64,000 nt of DNA, taken from positions 1,860,001-1,924,000 of the forward strand of contig OZ257128.1 of the NCBI GenBank assembly GCA_965278945.1. The letters run 5' to 3'. The position numbers were made by a program, and so were the translations under genes. The notes below the pieces were generated by a model that worked only from the letters and a program-made list of their open reading frames with translations, did not search any database and was not told the origin of the DNA. This stretch comes from UBA10649 sp965278945 (GTDB taxonomy: Bacteria; Actinomycetota; Actinomycetes; S36-B12). Positions 17,782 through 25,824 of this stretch are shown one piece after another (within the stretch, counting starts at the first letter, position 1; each line of letters starts with the position of its first letter).

Positions 17782-18798
17782 CTAGGCCTGCTCGGCCATC
17801 CGGTTCTCGCCCTTGGTTCCCCGGCTCATGAACGCCGAGGCCATCATGCGCGGCGACTGCCCGTGATGCACCACCTGCACGACCTGCTCGGTGATCGGCA
17901 TGTCGACGCCATGAGCACGCCCGAGGTCCAGGATCGGCTGGCAGCTCTTGAAGCCCTCGCAGGTCTGCTTGGTGACCGCGATCGTCTCCTCGACACTGCG
18001 GCCCTGACCGAGATTGACGCCGAACGTGCGGTTGCGCGACAGCGGCGACTGGCAGGTCGCGACCAGGTCGCCGACTCCTGCGAGACCCTGAAAGGTGAGC
18101 GGGTCGGCCCCGAGGGCGACGCCGAGCCTGGCCATCTCCGCGAGTCCCCGGGTGATGAGCGAGGCCTGGGAGTTCTCGCCAAGACCCATGCCCACCGCGA
18201 TGCCATTGGCCAGCGCGATGACGTTCTTCACGGCCCCGCCGATCTCGGTGCCGATGACATCGGTGGTCCAGTAGGGGCGGAAGTAATCGGTCGTGCATGC
18301 GTCCTGCAGGCGCTGGGCGCTTTCCCGGTCCGGTGATGCGACGGTCGTTGCCGCCGGCTGGCGGATGACGATCTCCCTGGCCAGATTCGGTCCGGAGACG
18401 ACCGCCACACGTGCCGCATCGACATTCGCGGACTCGGAGATCACTTCGCTCATCCGCTTGGTGGTGCCGAGCTCGATGCCCTTCATCAAGGAGACGAGGA
18501 CCGCGCCTGTTGAGATGTCCGCGCCCCAGACTCCGAGGTTCTCTCTTAGTACCTGAGCGGGAACGGCAAGGACCACAAGGCTCGCATCGGCCAAGGCATC
18601 GGCGGGGACGGTGGTTGCGGTGATGCGATCCGGCAGGTCGATCCCCGGGTGATATCCATCGTTGCGGTGGCGCAGGTTGATGTCCTCGGCCACGCCCGCA
18701 TCACGACCCCAGATGACCACGTCGCTGCCCGCGTCGGCGAGCACCATGGCGAAGGCCGTCCCCCACGAGCCGCTGCCCATGATCGCCACGCGGGTCAT
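17782..18798 (-). CDS. gpsA: Glycerol-3-phosphate dehydrogenase (NAD(P)+)
   Basis: Reduces dihydroxyacetone phosphate to sn-glycerol-3-phosphate, the backbone of phospholipids. The 338-residue protein starts MTRVAIMGSGSWGTAFA (Rossmann fold) and has SGPNLAREI, GGAVKNVIALANGIAVG with the catalytic Lys, and GLAGVGDLVATC. The ATG at 18798 has GGAG five bases upstream; the frame open to 18882 lacks homology. It follows plsC by 64 nt on the same strand, so two lipid genes are grouped. Confidence 0.96.
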   Translation of the reverse strand: MTRVAIMGSGSWGTAFAMVLADAGSDVVIWGRDAGVAEDINLRHRNDGYHPGIDLPDRITATTVPADALADASLVVLAVPAQVLRENLGVWGADISTGAVLVSLMKGIELGTTKRMSEVISESANVDAARVAVVSGPNLAREIVIRQPAATTVASPDRESAQRLQDACTTDYFRPYWTTDVIGTEIGGAVKNVIALANGIAVGMGLGENSQASLITRGLAEMARLGVALGADPLTFQGLAGVGDLVATCQSPLSRNRTFGVNLGQGRSVEETIAVTKQTCEGFKSCQPILDLGRAHGVDMPITEQVVQVVHHGQSPRMMASAFMSRGTKGENRMAEQA

Positions 18799-18862
18799 CG
18801 GCACTCCATCTGTCGGTCGGATCGGGTCGGCTGGCCCACCATTGTGCCGGTCGGCGCCTGGG

Positions 18863-19639
18863 TTATGACGGTTCGGCGCCATTCGGCTTGTCGTGCCCGG
18901 CGGCCTCGCCTTGACTGTGCCGGTAGTCGAGCCTTTTGGCCGGGGGCGACTCGTCGCGCAGGCGTGCCTCGAGCTCGGTGATCGCGTCCATCAGCCGCTC
19001 GGTGCCTACGTGCAGGGCGGCCCCGTCGGCTGGCGACGACGCCAGGTCGGTCAGGTCGATCGGATCGCCGACGAGTACGCGAATCGTCTTGCGCGGCAGG
19101 ATCTTGAACTCCTTGACGTACGGGCGCATCACCAGGTGCGAGCCCCACTGCACCATCGGGAACAGCGGTCGGCCCGACTCCAGGGCCAATCGCACGGCAC
19201 CGGTCTTGCCCGACATGGGCCACAGGTCCTTGTCGCGGGTCATCGTTCCCTCGGGGTACACGACGACGCAATCGCCGCGATCGAGGGCGCTCAGCGCGTC
19301 GCGAATGGCCGACGAGGCGTCAGCACTCTCGCGATAGACCGGGATCTGCCCGGCGTGGGTGATGATCCGGCCGAAGATCGGTACCCGAAAGACGCTCTCC
19401 TTGCCCAGGAAGCGAGGCGGGCGATCGGCCTCCCAAAGGACGTAGGCGACGACGGGCGGATCGAACCACGAGGTGTGGTTCGCCGCGACGATGATGCCGC
19501 CCTCGGCCTCGGTGAGGCGCTCGGTGCCCTCGACGTCCCACTTGACCAGCGTGCGCATGAACGGCCAGATGATGAAGACGGCAAACCGGAAGGAGAAGCC
19601 CAGGCGCTGACGACGATGCACCCGCGGTGTTCTGCCCAC
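18863..19639 (-). CDS. plsC: 1-acyl-sn-glycerol-3-phosphate acyltransferase
   Basis: Membrane-associated acyltransferase forming phosphatidic acid. The protein (258 residues) has the catalytic HX4D box HTSWFD and the substrate motif YPEGTMTRD; a hydrophobic segment (FAVFIIWPFM) lies near the N-terminus. The tail is charged. Start chosen at GTG 19639, eight bases after GGAGG; a GTG two codons earlier is too close to that site, and the open frame to 19855 would overlap the divergent cofC. Confidence 0.92.
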   Translation of the reverse strand: MGRTPRVHRRQRLGFSFRFAVFIIWPFMRTLVKWDVEGTERLTEAEGGIIVAANHTSWFDPPVVAYVLWEADRPPRFLGKESVFRVPIFGRIITHAGQIPVYRESADASSAIRDALSALDRGDCVVVYPEGTMTRDKDLWPMSGKTGAVRLALESGRPLFPMVQWGSHLVMRPYVKEFKILPRKTIRVLVGDPIDLTDLASSPADGAALHVGTERLMDAITELEARLRDESPPAKRLDYRHSQGEAAGHDKPNGAEPS

Positions 19640-19688
19640 GCCCACTCCCTCCGACTTCGTCGAGGGTAGCCCGCGGTTGGATAGTTGC

Positions 19689-20498
19689 GTGGCACTCCTT
19701 CCGGACTCCCCCTGGACTGTCGTCCTGCCGGTCAAGCCCCTCGAGTTGGCCAAGACCCGGCTGGATCCCGAAGGCCGGCGGGGTGCCCTCGCCCTGGCCT
19801 TCTTTCGCGACTGCCTAGCGGCGGTGCTGGCCTGCCCACGAGTTGGGGCGGTCATTGTCGTGACGTCGGACCCCGTGATCGCGTCGCTCGCTCAGCGCGA
19901 AGGCTGCCGCGTGGTCGATGACGGCGATCACCCGGGGATCAACTCGGCCGCCTCGTGGGCAGTCGAGAGCGCGGGTGCATCCGCGCCGGTGGCGGTCATG
20001 GTCTCCGACCTGCCCTGCCTGACTTCGGACGCAATGACCGTCGTCCTCGATGCCGCCCTGCAGTCACCCACCTCCTTCCTCGCCGACGCGGACGGAACCG
20101 GAACGACAATGTGGCTGCGAGCGACAGGCGCCGGCATCGACTCTCGATTCGGCCCGCAATCCGCTGCGGCACACCGGGATGGGGGCGCCGCTGATATCGC
20201 AGCGGGCAATACTGCAGAGGGCGTCGGCCCCGCTCGCCGAGACGTCGACACCGACGAGGACCTGGCACGCGCGATCGACCTGGGGGTCGGGCCGAATACC
20301 CGCGACGCTCTCGCTTCCGTCACCATCGTTACCGCGCTGCGGAGGACAGATGACGGAGGGCTGGAGGTCGCCGACGAGGACGGCCGACGGCACACTGTCG
20401 CCTGGGAGTCGGTCACTGCGGCGGGCTTTCGCGAGGTGCGACCGGGCCAGCGACTGATTCTCGACGTCCAGGCCGCCACTGTCCTGGGCCTGCCGTAG
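19689..20498 (+). CDS. cofC: CofC/FbiD guanylyltransferase with a C-terminal extension
   Basis: Guanylyltransferase of coenzyme F420 synthesis, activating 2-phospholactate or phosphoenolpyruvate. The first ~205 residues match the family: LPVKPLELAKTRLDPEGR (nucleotide loop), VVDDGDHPGINSA, VMVSDLPCL and DVDTDEDLARA. Residues ~208-269 form an additional small beta-rich domain (TIVTALRRTDDGG...GFREVRPGQRLILDV) that looks like a cold-shock-type barrel. Start: GTG 19689 or TTG 19677; no clear Shine-Dalgarno sequence. Location next to hup and leuDC matches the mycobacterial neighbourhood. No other F420 gene is in the window. Confidence 0.88.
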   Translation: MALLPDSPWTVVLPVKPLELAKTRLDPEGRRGALALAFFRDCLAAVLACPRVGAVIVVTSDPVIASLAQREGCRVVDDGDHPGINSAASWAVESAGASAPVAVMVSDLPCLTSDAMTVVLDAALQSPTSFLADADGTGTTMWLRATGAGIDSRFGPQSAAAHRDGGAADIAAGNTAEGVGPARRDVDTDEDLARAIDLGVGPNTRDALASVTIVTALRRTDDGGLEVADEDGRRHTVAWESVTAAGFREVRPGQRLILDVQAATVLGLP

Positions 20499-20522
20499 AC
20501 CAACAAACGAAACCTCGACACG

Positions 20523-20556
20523 ACGAAGCCCCCCGCCAATCGGCGAGGGGCTTCGT
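20523..20556. terminator. Bidirectional terminator between cofC and hup
   Basis: Perfect outer stem ACGAAGCCCC/GGGGCTTCGT plus inner CGCC/GGCG with an AAT loop. The two genes converge here (cofC stop 20498, hup stop 20582), so the hairpin can serve both. Confidence 0.8.
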
Positions 20557-20581
20557 GCGACGCGGTTTCGCGCGAGTGGCG

Positions 20582-21067
20582 CTACTTCTTGGCAACAGCC
20601 TTCTTGGCGGGAGCCTTCTTCACGGGTGCAGCCTTCTTGGCCGGAGCGGCCTTCTTGACGGGTGCAGCCTTCTTGGCCGGCGCCGCCTTCTTCACGGGAG
20701 CGGCCTTCTTCACGGGAGCGGCCTTCTTGGCCGGCGCCGCCTTCTTCACGGGAGCGGCCTTCTTGGCCGGAGCCTTGGCGACGATCTTCTTGGCGCCGGA
20801 CACGACGGCCTTGAACTCCGCACCCGGGCGGAACTTCGGAAGCTTGGTGGCCTTGATCTTCACGGTCTCGCCGGTGCGGGGGTTGCGGCCGAGGCGGGCC
20901 TTGCGTGCCTGGCTCTCGAAGACACCGAAGCCACTCACTGCAACCTTCTCGCCGCGCACGACGGCCTTCTTGGTCTCGTCGAGGAAAGCCTCGACGATCT
21001 CGGTGACCTCACGCTTGCTCAGTGCGAAGCGCGCAGCCACCGCGTCAATCAGTTCTGCCTTGTTCAC
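20582..21067 (-). CDS. hup: HU-type nucleoid protein with histone-H1-like tail
   Basis: Residues 1-92 are a standard HU domain (MNKAELIDAVAARF; GFGVFESQARKARLGRNPRTGE is the DNA-embracing arm). Residues ~98-161 are a Lys/Ala/Pro tail of AAPxKK repeats, as in mycobacterial HupB and streptomycete HupS. The protein compacts the nucleoid; the tail binds DNA and is a modification target in mycobacteria. GTG start. The leader contains the palindrome CCCTCCGGAGGG over the ribosome-binding site, which could limit translation (inference). Confidence 0.96.
   Translation of the reverse strand: MNKAELIDAVAARFALSKREVTEIVEAFLDETKKAVVRGEKVAVSGFGVFESQARKARLGRNPRTGETVKIKATKLPKFRPGAEFKAVVSGAKKIVAKAPAKKAAPVKKAAPAKKAAPVKKAAPVKKAAPAKKAAPVKKAAPAKKAAPVKKAPAKKAVAKK
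20585..20776 (-). repeat. Tandem 18-bp repeats encoding AAPxKK units of the HU tail
   Basis: About ten copies of an 18-bp unit (AAPVKK or AAPAKK), the last two shortened. The repeats are nearly identical at DNA level, so copy number may vary between strains. Confidence 0.9.
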
Positions 21068-21159
21068 AGGAAAACCCCTCCGGAGGGTGGTAGAGCCGGC
21101 CGGTCGGCCGGTAACCCAAACCTACCTCCGACACCCCGTGCGCGCGAAATGGCGCGCCG

Positions 21160-21189
21160 GTGAATCCGTTGCCCTGCAACAGGATTCAC
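21160..21189 (-). terminator. Hairpin between leuD and hup
   Basis: GTGAATCC and GGATTCAC flank GTTGC-AGG-GCAAC: 13 pairs with a single bulged base, 39 nt after the leuD stop in transcription order. No T-tract follows, but a second GC-rich palindrome does. A U-less terminator is likely; regulation of hup is an alternative. Confidence 0.55.
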
Positions 21190-21228
21190 AATGTGCACAC
21201 GGTCGCCGGAATCGTTGCAGATAGTGAC

Positions 21229-21825
21229 CTAGGTCACCGACACGGCAGTCGGCTTGAAAGCCGGGCGGGCGTTCTCGAAGCTCGTGATCTCGGCCTCGCT
21301 CTGCATGGTGATGCCGACGTCGTCGAGTCCTTCCATCAGGCGCCAGCGCACGTAGTCGTCGACCTCGAACGGAGCGACGATGTCCCCCGCACGGACCTCG
21401 CGGCGCTCGAGATCCACCGTGACGGGCACCGACGGATCGGCCTCGATGGCGGCCCACAGGCCCTCGATGGCCTCCTGGGGCAGCTGCGCGGTGAGCAGGC
21501 CACCCTTGCCGGAGTTGCCGCGGAAGATGTCCGCGAATCGCGCCGACAGGACCACCTTGAACCCGTAGTCCTGCAGCGCCCACACGGCGTGCTCTCGCGA
21601 TGACCCGGTGCCGAAGTCCGGTCCGGCGATAAGGATGGTCGCGCCCGCGTACGCGGGCTGGTTCAGCACGAAGTCAGGATCCTTGCGCCAAGTGCTGAAC
21701 AGGCCGTCCTCGAACCCGTGGCGGGTGATCCGCTTGAGGTACTCGGCGGGGATGATCTGGTCGGTGTCGACGTTGCTACGACGCAACGGGACTGCAGTTC
21801 CAGTGTGAACGACGAACGATTCCAT
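21229..21825 (-). CDS. leuD: 3-isopropylmalate dehydratase small subunit
   Basis: Swivelling subunit of isopropylmalate isomerase (leucine synthesis). The 198-residue protein shows VDTDQIIPAEYLKR, GPDFGTGSSREHAVWAL and IFRGNSGKGGL. It starts 16 nt after leuC. With CimA present it probably also handles citramalate for isoleucine synthesis (inference). Confidence 0.96.
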   Translation of the reverse strand: MESFVVHTGTAVPLRRSNVDTDQIIPAEYLKRITRHGFEDGLFSTWRKDPDFVLNQPAYAGATILIAGPDFGTGSSREHAVWALQDYGFKVVLSARFADIFRGNSGKGGLLTAQLPQEAIEGLWAAIEADPSVPVTVDLERREVRAGDIVAPFEVDDYVRWRLMEGLDDVGITMQSEAEITSFENARPAFKPTAVSVT

Positions 21826-21841
21826 GGCTTCTCCGCTCGAT

Positions 21842-23251
21842 TCAGGCGACGGGTGTCAGGTCGGCGGGCGCGGTCAGGTGCCCGGTTACCGCGGTGGCGG
21901 CAGCGACGGCCGGCGAGACGAGGTGGGTGCGACCGCCGGGTCCCTGACGGCCTTCGAAGTTGCGGTTGGACGTCGACGCGCTGCGCTGACCGGGTGCGAG
22001 CTTGTCCGGATTCATGGCCAGGCACATCGAGCAGCCCGCCTCCCGCCACTCGGCGCCGGCCGCCACGAATACTTCGTTGAGGCCCTCCTGCTCGGCCTGC
22101 ATCTTCACGCGAACCGAGCCTGGGACGACGAGCATCCGCACGGAGTCGCTGACCTGTCGGCCCCTGAGCACCTCCGCAACAGCGCGCAGATCCTCAATTC
22201 GGCCGTTCGTGCACGAGCCGACGAACACGATGTCGACCGCGATGTCCGTCAGCGGCATGCCGGCAGTGAGGTCCATGTACTCCAGCGCCCGCTCGATCGC
22301 GACCCGCTCGACATCGTCGCGAGCATCGTCCGGCAGCGGCACGTTGCCGGTCAGGGGCAGCCCCTGGCCCGGGTTGGTCCCCCAGGTCACGAACGGGCTC
22401 AGGTCGCTCGCATCGAGGACGACCTCGGCGTCGAACACCGCATCGGCATCGGTCGGCAGCGTCTGCCAGTAGGCGACCGCCGCGTCCCAGTCGGCACCGA
22501 CCGGTGCGTGCGGACGGCCCTTCAGGTACTCGAAGGTCTTCTCATCCGGGGCGACCATCCCCGCGCGCGCGCCAGCCTCGATCGACATGTTGCACAGCGT
22601 CATGCGGCCTTCCATCGACAGGGATCTGATGGCCGACCCGCGGTACTCGAGCACGTAGCCCTGCCCGCCGCCCGTGCCGATCTTGGCAATGACGGCGAGG
22701 GTCACGTCCTTCGCGCTGACGCCGACAGGAAGCTCGCCCTCCACTGTGATCGCCATCGTCTTGAAGGGCTTGAGCGGGAGCGTCTGGGTCGCGAGCACGT
22801 GCTCGACCTCGCTCGTGCCGATTCCGAACGCGAGAGCGCCGAATGCTCCGTGGGTCGAGGTGTGCGAGTCGCCGCAGACCACCGTCATTCCCGGCTGGGT
22901 CAGTCCCAGTTGCGGGCCGACGACATGCACGATGCCCTGCTCGATGTTGCCCAGTGAGTACACGGGAACGCCGAACTCCGCGCAGTTGATGCGCAGGGCC
23001 TCGATCTGCGCACGCGAGATCGGGTCGGCAATGGGCAGCAGGATGTTCTCGGTCGGCGTGTTGTGGTCCTCGGTGGCCAGCGTCAGGTCGGGTCGGCGGA
23101 CCGGGCGACCCGAGGACCGAAGTCCGTCGAAGGCCTGGGGGCTCGTGACCTCGTGGACCAGGTGCAGGTCGATGTACAGCAGGTCGGGCTCGCCCTCGGC
23201 GTGCCGGACCACATGGTCCTCCCAGACCTTCTGCGCCAGTGTGCGTGCCAT
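21842..23251 (-). CDS. leuC: 3-isopropylmalate dehydratase large subunit
   Basis: Catalytic [4Fe-4S] subunit of isopropylmalate isomerase. The 469-residue protein has GDSHTSTHGAFGALAFGIGTSEVEHVLATQ split over the aconitase core, and the three cluster cysteines in VGSCTNGR and GCSMCLAMNPD. ATG at 23251 follows GGAGG at five bases. It is divergent from the IclR regulator, with a palindromic operator in between. Confidence 0.96.
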   Translation of the reverse strand: MARTLAQKVWEDHVVRHAEGEPDLLYIDLHLVHEVTSPQAFDGLRSSGRPVRRPDLTLATEDHNTPTENILLPIADPISRAQIEALRINCAEFGVPVYSLGNIEQGIVHVVGPQLGLTQPGMTVVCGDSHTSTHGAFGALAFGIGTSEVEHVLATQTLPLKPFKTMAITVEGELPVGVSAKDVTLAVIAKIGTGGGQGYVLEYRGSAIRSLSMEGRMTLCNMSIEAGARAGMVAPDEKTFEYLKGRPHAPVGADWDAAVAYWQTLPTDADAVFDAEVVLDASDLSPFVTWGTNPGQGLPLTGNVPLPDDARDDVERVAIERALEYMDLTAGMPLTDIAVDIVFVGSCTNGRIEDLRAVAEVLRGRQVSDSVRMLVVPGSVRVKMQAEQEGLNEVFVAAGAEWREAGCSMCLAMNPDKLAPGQRSASTSNRNFEGRQGPGGRTHLVSPAVAAATAVTGHLTAPADLTPVA

Positions 23252-23280
23252 GAGTGCCTCCAGACGGCTCGACTTCCCTC

Positions 23281-23310
23281 TTGACATCTCACTATGTGAG
23301 ACACCAATAT
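23281..23310 (+). promoter_or_regulatory. Promoter of the IclR regulator
   Basis: TTGACA (-35, 23281-23286), 18-bp spacer, CAATAT (-10, 23305-23310), then 6 nt to the ATG at 23317, predicting a leaderless transcript. The spacer contains a perfect palindrome. Confidence 0.6.
23287..23301. promoter_or_regulatory. Palindromic operator in the leuC/IclR intergenic region
   Basis: TCTCAC-TAT-GTGAGA, a perfect 6+3+6 inverted repeat lying inside the regulator's promoter spacer and 36 bp upstream of leuC. A protein bound here would block its own promoter and could control leuCD. Confidence 0.6.
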
Positions 23311-23316
23311 CACTAC

Positions 23317-24015
23317 ATGGACGATACTAGCGGAGTCGGCGTGATTGACAAGTCCGTCCGGATTCTCGATGCCGCCAGCCGCGGCCCGATCTCCCTCGCC
23401 GACCTCACCGGTGCGACCGGTATCCCCCGGCCCACCGCGCACCGCCTTGCGGTCGCCCTCGAGCAGCATGGACTGCTGGCTCGTGATGACGAGGGTCGGT
23501 TCGTGATCGGATCTCGCCTGCTCAGATGGGGTGGGGAGGCCGATCCCCTCAGTGCCTTAGCCCAGCCGGTCGTCGTGGAGCTTCGGGACCGTACGGGCGT
23601 GAGCGCTCAGGTGTACAGGCGCCAAGGAGACCGCCGCCAGTGCCTTGCTGCTGCCGAGCCCGCCTCGGGACTTCGCGACGGGGTCCCCGTCGGCGCAATG
23701 CTGTCGATGAAGGCCGGATCGGCAGCACAGGTGCTCACCGCATGGCTGCCCGACGACCTGCGCGCCGAGGCACTGCGCGAAGCCGCGTTCACGGCGACGG
23801 ATCTTGACCGCACGCGCACGCGCGGATGGTCGCACAGCGCCGGGCAGCGTGAACCTGGCGTCGCCTCGATCTCGGCACCCGTGCGCGGCCCCGCAGGAGA
23901 CGTGGTCGCTGCCGTCAGCGTCTCTGGACCCCTCGACCGACTGCACGCGCCGACCAAGGCCCAGATCGCGGCCTTGCTGGATGCCGCGACGGATCTGACC
24001 GCCGCCCTCGCCTGA
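23317..24015 (+). CDS. ndgR: IclR-family regulator (NdgR/LtbR-like)
   Basis: A 232-residue regulator with an N-terminal winged helix (VIDKSVRILDAASRGPISLADLTGATGIPRPTAHR split; recognition helix RPTAHRLAVALE) and a C-terminal IclR effector domain. Orthologous position, divergent from leuCD, is that of NdgR in Streptomyces and LtbR in Corynebacterium, which control leuCD and other amino acid genes. The ATG at 23317 is preferred over the longer frame because a -10 box lies 6 nt upstream. Autoregulation through the 23287-23301 palindrome is inferred. Confidence 0.9.
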   Translation: MDDTSGVGVIDKSVRILDAASRGPISLADLTGATGIPRPTAHRLAVALEQHGLLARDDEGRFVIGSRLLRWGGEADPLSALAQPVVVELRDRTGVSAQVYRRQGDRRQCLAAAEPASGLRDGVPVGAMLSMKAGSAAQVLTAWLPDDLRAEALREAAFTATDLDRTRTRGWSHSAGQREPGVASISAPVRGPAGDVVAAVSVSGPLDRLHAPTKAQIAALLDAATDLTAALA

Positions 24016-24026
24016 GGCGGACAGCA

Positions 24027-24057
24027 CAAAGGCCCCCCGCGATGCGGGAGGCCTTTG
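24027..24057 (+). terminator. Terminator after the IclR gene
   Basis: CAAAGGCC/GGCCTTTG outer stem with CCCGC-GAT-GCGGG inside, 11 nt after the stop. It lies between the convergent IclR gene and tRNA-Glu and may serve both. Confidence 0.8.
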
Positions 24058-24064
24058 GCACGCG

Positions 24065-24137
24065 TAGCCCCGACGGGATTCGAACCCGCGCTACCGCCTT
24101 GAGAGGGCGGCGTGCTAGGCCACTACACAACGGGGCC
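24065..24137 (-). tRNA. tRNA-Glu (anticodon CTC)
   Basis: 73 nt without CCA. Acceptor GGCCCCG pairs with CGGGGCT (one G-T pair) and the discriminator is A. Anticodon stem CCGCC/GGCGG encloses loop CTCTCAA, giving CTC. TTCGAAT is in the T loop. Confidence 0.95.
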
Positions 24138-24204
24138 GTGTTGAACTTCGTGAAACACCTTCGTCCTGCATGACAAACGGTCGCACGAATGCGACCGCGC
24201 ATCG

Positions 24205-24276
24205 CTGGGGTACCAGGACTCGAACCTAGACTAACTGAACCAGAATCAGTTGGGCTGCCAATTACCCCATACCCCA
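24205..24276 (-). tRNA. tRNA-Gln (anticodon CTG)
   Basis: 72 nt without CCA. Acceptor TGGGGTA pairs with TACCCCA, discriminator G. Anticodon stem ACTGA/TCAGT encloses TTCTGGT, giving CTG. It lies 63 nt downstream of gltX on the same strand, probably co-transcribed with tRNA-Glu. Confidence 0.95.
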
Positions 24277-24339
24277 TGGCTGCCGATCTCCCGGCACCAT
24301 CGCTGGCTGGAAAAGTATAGACACAGCCGCGATGAGGAC

Positions 24340-25824
24340 CTAGACGGCCTCCTCGCGTGCGCCTTTCAGCCGGGCGAGCGTCGTCTCGCGGCCGAGAATC
24401 TCCAATGATTCGAACAGCGGCGGGGAAATCCGTCGGCCCGACACGGCCACGCGCAACGGCCCGAACGCCACCTTCGGCTTGAGTCCGAGTCCGTCGATGA
24501 GTGCGCCGCGCAGCGTGGCCTCGATCGCCTCCGCGTGCCAATCCGACAGGGCTTCGAGCGCGAGGATCGATGCGTCGAGCACCGGCATCGAGTCCGCCGT
24601 CAGCATCGCCGCGACGTCGCTCGTGTCGCGAGTGAAGTCGGCATCGGGGACAAGCAGGAAGCCGAGCATCCCCACGGACTGCGACAGCGTGTCCATGCGC
24701 TCCTGGACCAAAGGCACGGCAGCGGTCAGGACGGCCAACTGCTCGTCGGTCGGGGTGTCACCGATGACACCGGCGCGCGTCAGGAACGGGATGATGCGGG
24801 TCGCGAGATCGGCAGGCGCGAGCGTCCTGATCCAGTCGCCGTTGATTGCCGTGCACTTCTTGAGGTCGAACCGCGCGGGGTTGGGGCTGACGCGATCAAG
24901 GGTGAAGGCCGTCGCCATCTCCTCCTTGGAGAAGAACTCGCGGTCCTCCCCCATCGACCAGCCCAGCAGCGCGAGGTAGTTCAGCAGCGCCTCAGGCAGG
25001 TAGCCCTCATCGCGATACCACTGCAATGACGACTCGGGGTCCCGCTTCGACAGCTTCTTGTTGCCCTCGCCCATCACGTACGGCAGGTGCCCGAATCTCG
25101 GGGTCGTGCCGTCACTCACGCCGATTGCCGCAAGTGCGTCGTACAGCGCAATCTGACGGGGCGTCGACGAGAGCAGGTCCTCACCGCGCAGGACATGCGT
25201 GATGCGCATGAGCGCGTCGTCCACGGGATTGACGAGCGTGTAGAGCGGGTCGCCGTTGGCGCGCACGAGCACAAAGTCGGGAACCTGATCCGCGGCGAAG
25301 GTGATCGGGCCGCGCACGAGGTCGTCCCATGTCGAGTCGCGATCGGGCATCCGCAGGCGCAGGACGGGCGCCCGGTCTTCGGCCTTGAAGGCCGCGACCT
25401 GATCAGCCGTCAGGTCACGGCAGTGGCCGTCGTAGCCGGGTGCTCGCTTCTCGGCTACCGCTCGCTCGCGGCGCTCATCGAGTTCAGCCGTCGAGCAGTA
25501 GCAGTCATAGGCATAGCCACCGGACCGCAGTCGCGCGGCGACATCGGCATAGATGTCCATCCGCTCGGATTGGCGGTACGGGCCGACGTTGCCCCCGACC
25601 TCCGGACCCTCGTCCCAGTCCAGGCCAAGCCACCGCAGTGCGCCCAGAAGTGCCTCGTAGGACTCCTCGCTGTCCCGAGCGCTGTCGGTGTCCTCGATTC
25701 GAAAGACGAACGTGCCGCCGGTGTGGCGGGCATACGCCCAGTTGAACAGGGCGGTTCGCACCATGCCTACGTGAGGGTTGCCCGTCGGTGACGGGCAGAA
25801 GCGGACGCGGATGCTCTCAGTCAC
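24340..25824 (-). CDS. gltX: Glutamyl-tRNA synthetase
   Basis: Class I aminoacyl-tRNA synthetase, 494 residues. ATP motifs: PSPTGNPHVGM (HIGH equivalent) and KKLSKRD (KMSKS equivalent). The zinc-site region CYCSTAE is present. GTG at 25824 gives MTESIRVRFCPSPTG and overlaps the FAH gene by 8 nt; a TTG two codons earlier is possible. With GatCAB in the window and tRNA-Gln alongside, it is probably non-discriminating and also charges tRNA-Gln with Glu (inference). Confidence 0.95.
   Translation of the reverse strand: MTESIRVRFCPSPTGNPHVGMVRTALFNWAYARHTGGTFVFRIEDTDSARDSEESYEALLGALRWLGLDWDEGPEVGGNVGPYRQSERMDIYADVAARLRSGGYAYDCYCSTAELDERRERAVAEKRAPGYDGHCRDLTADQVAAFKAEDRAPVLRLRMPDRDSTWDDLVRGPITFAADQVPDFVLVRANGDPLYTLVNPVDDALMRITHVLRGEDLLSSTPRQIALYDALAAIGVSDGTTPRFGHLPYVMGEGNKKLSKRDPESSLQWYRDEGYLPEALLNYLALLGWSMGEDREFFSKEEMATAFTLDRVSPNPARFDLKKCTAINGDWIRTLAPADLATRIIPFLTRAGVIGDTPTDEQLAVLTAAVPLVQERMDTLSQSVGMLGFLLVPDADFTRDTSDVAAMLTADSMPVLDASILALEALSDWHAEAIEATLRGALIDGLGLKPKVAFGPLRVAVSGRRISPPLFESLEILGRETTLARLKGAREEAV

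Noticed and set aside
20585..20776. Direct repeats considered as a CRISPR array
   Set aside because: The units are contiguous, have no spacers and lie in frame inside the HU gene.
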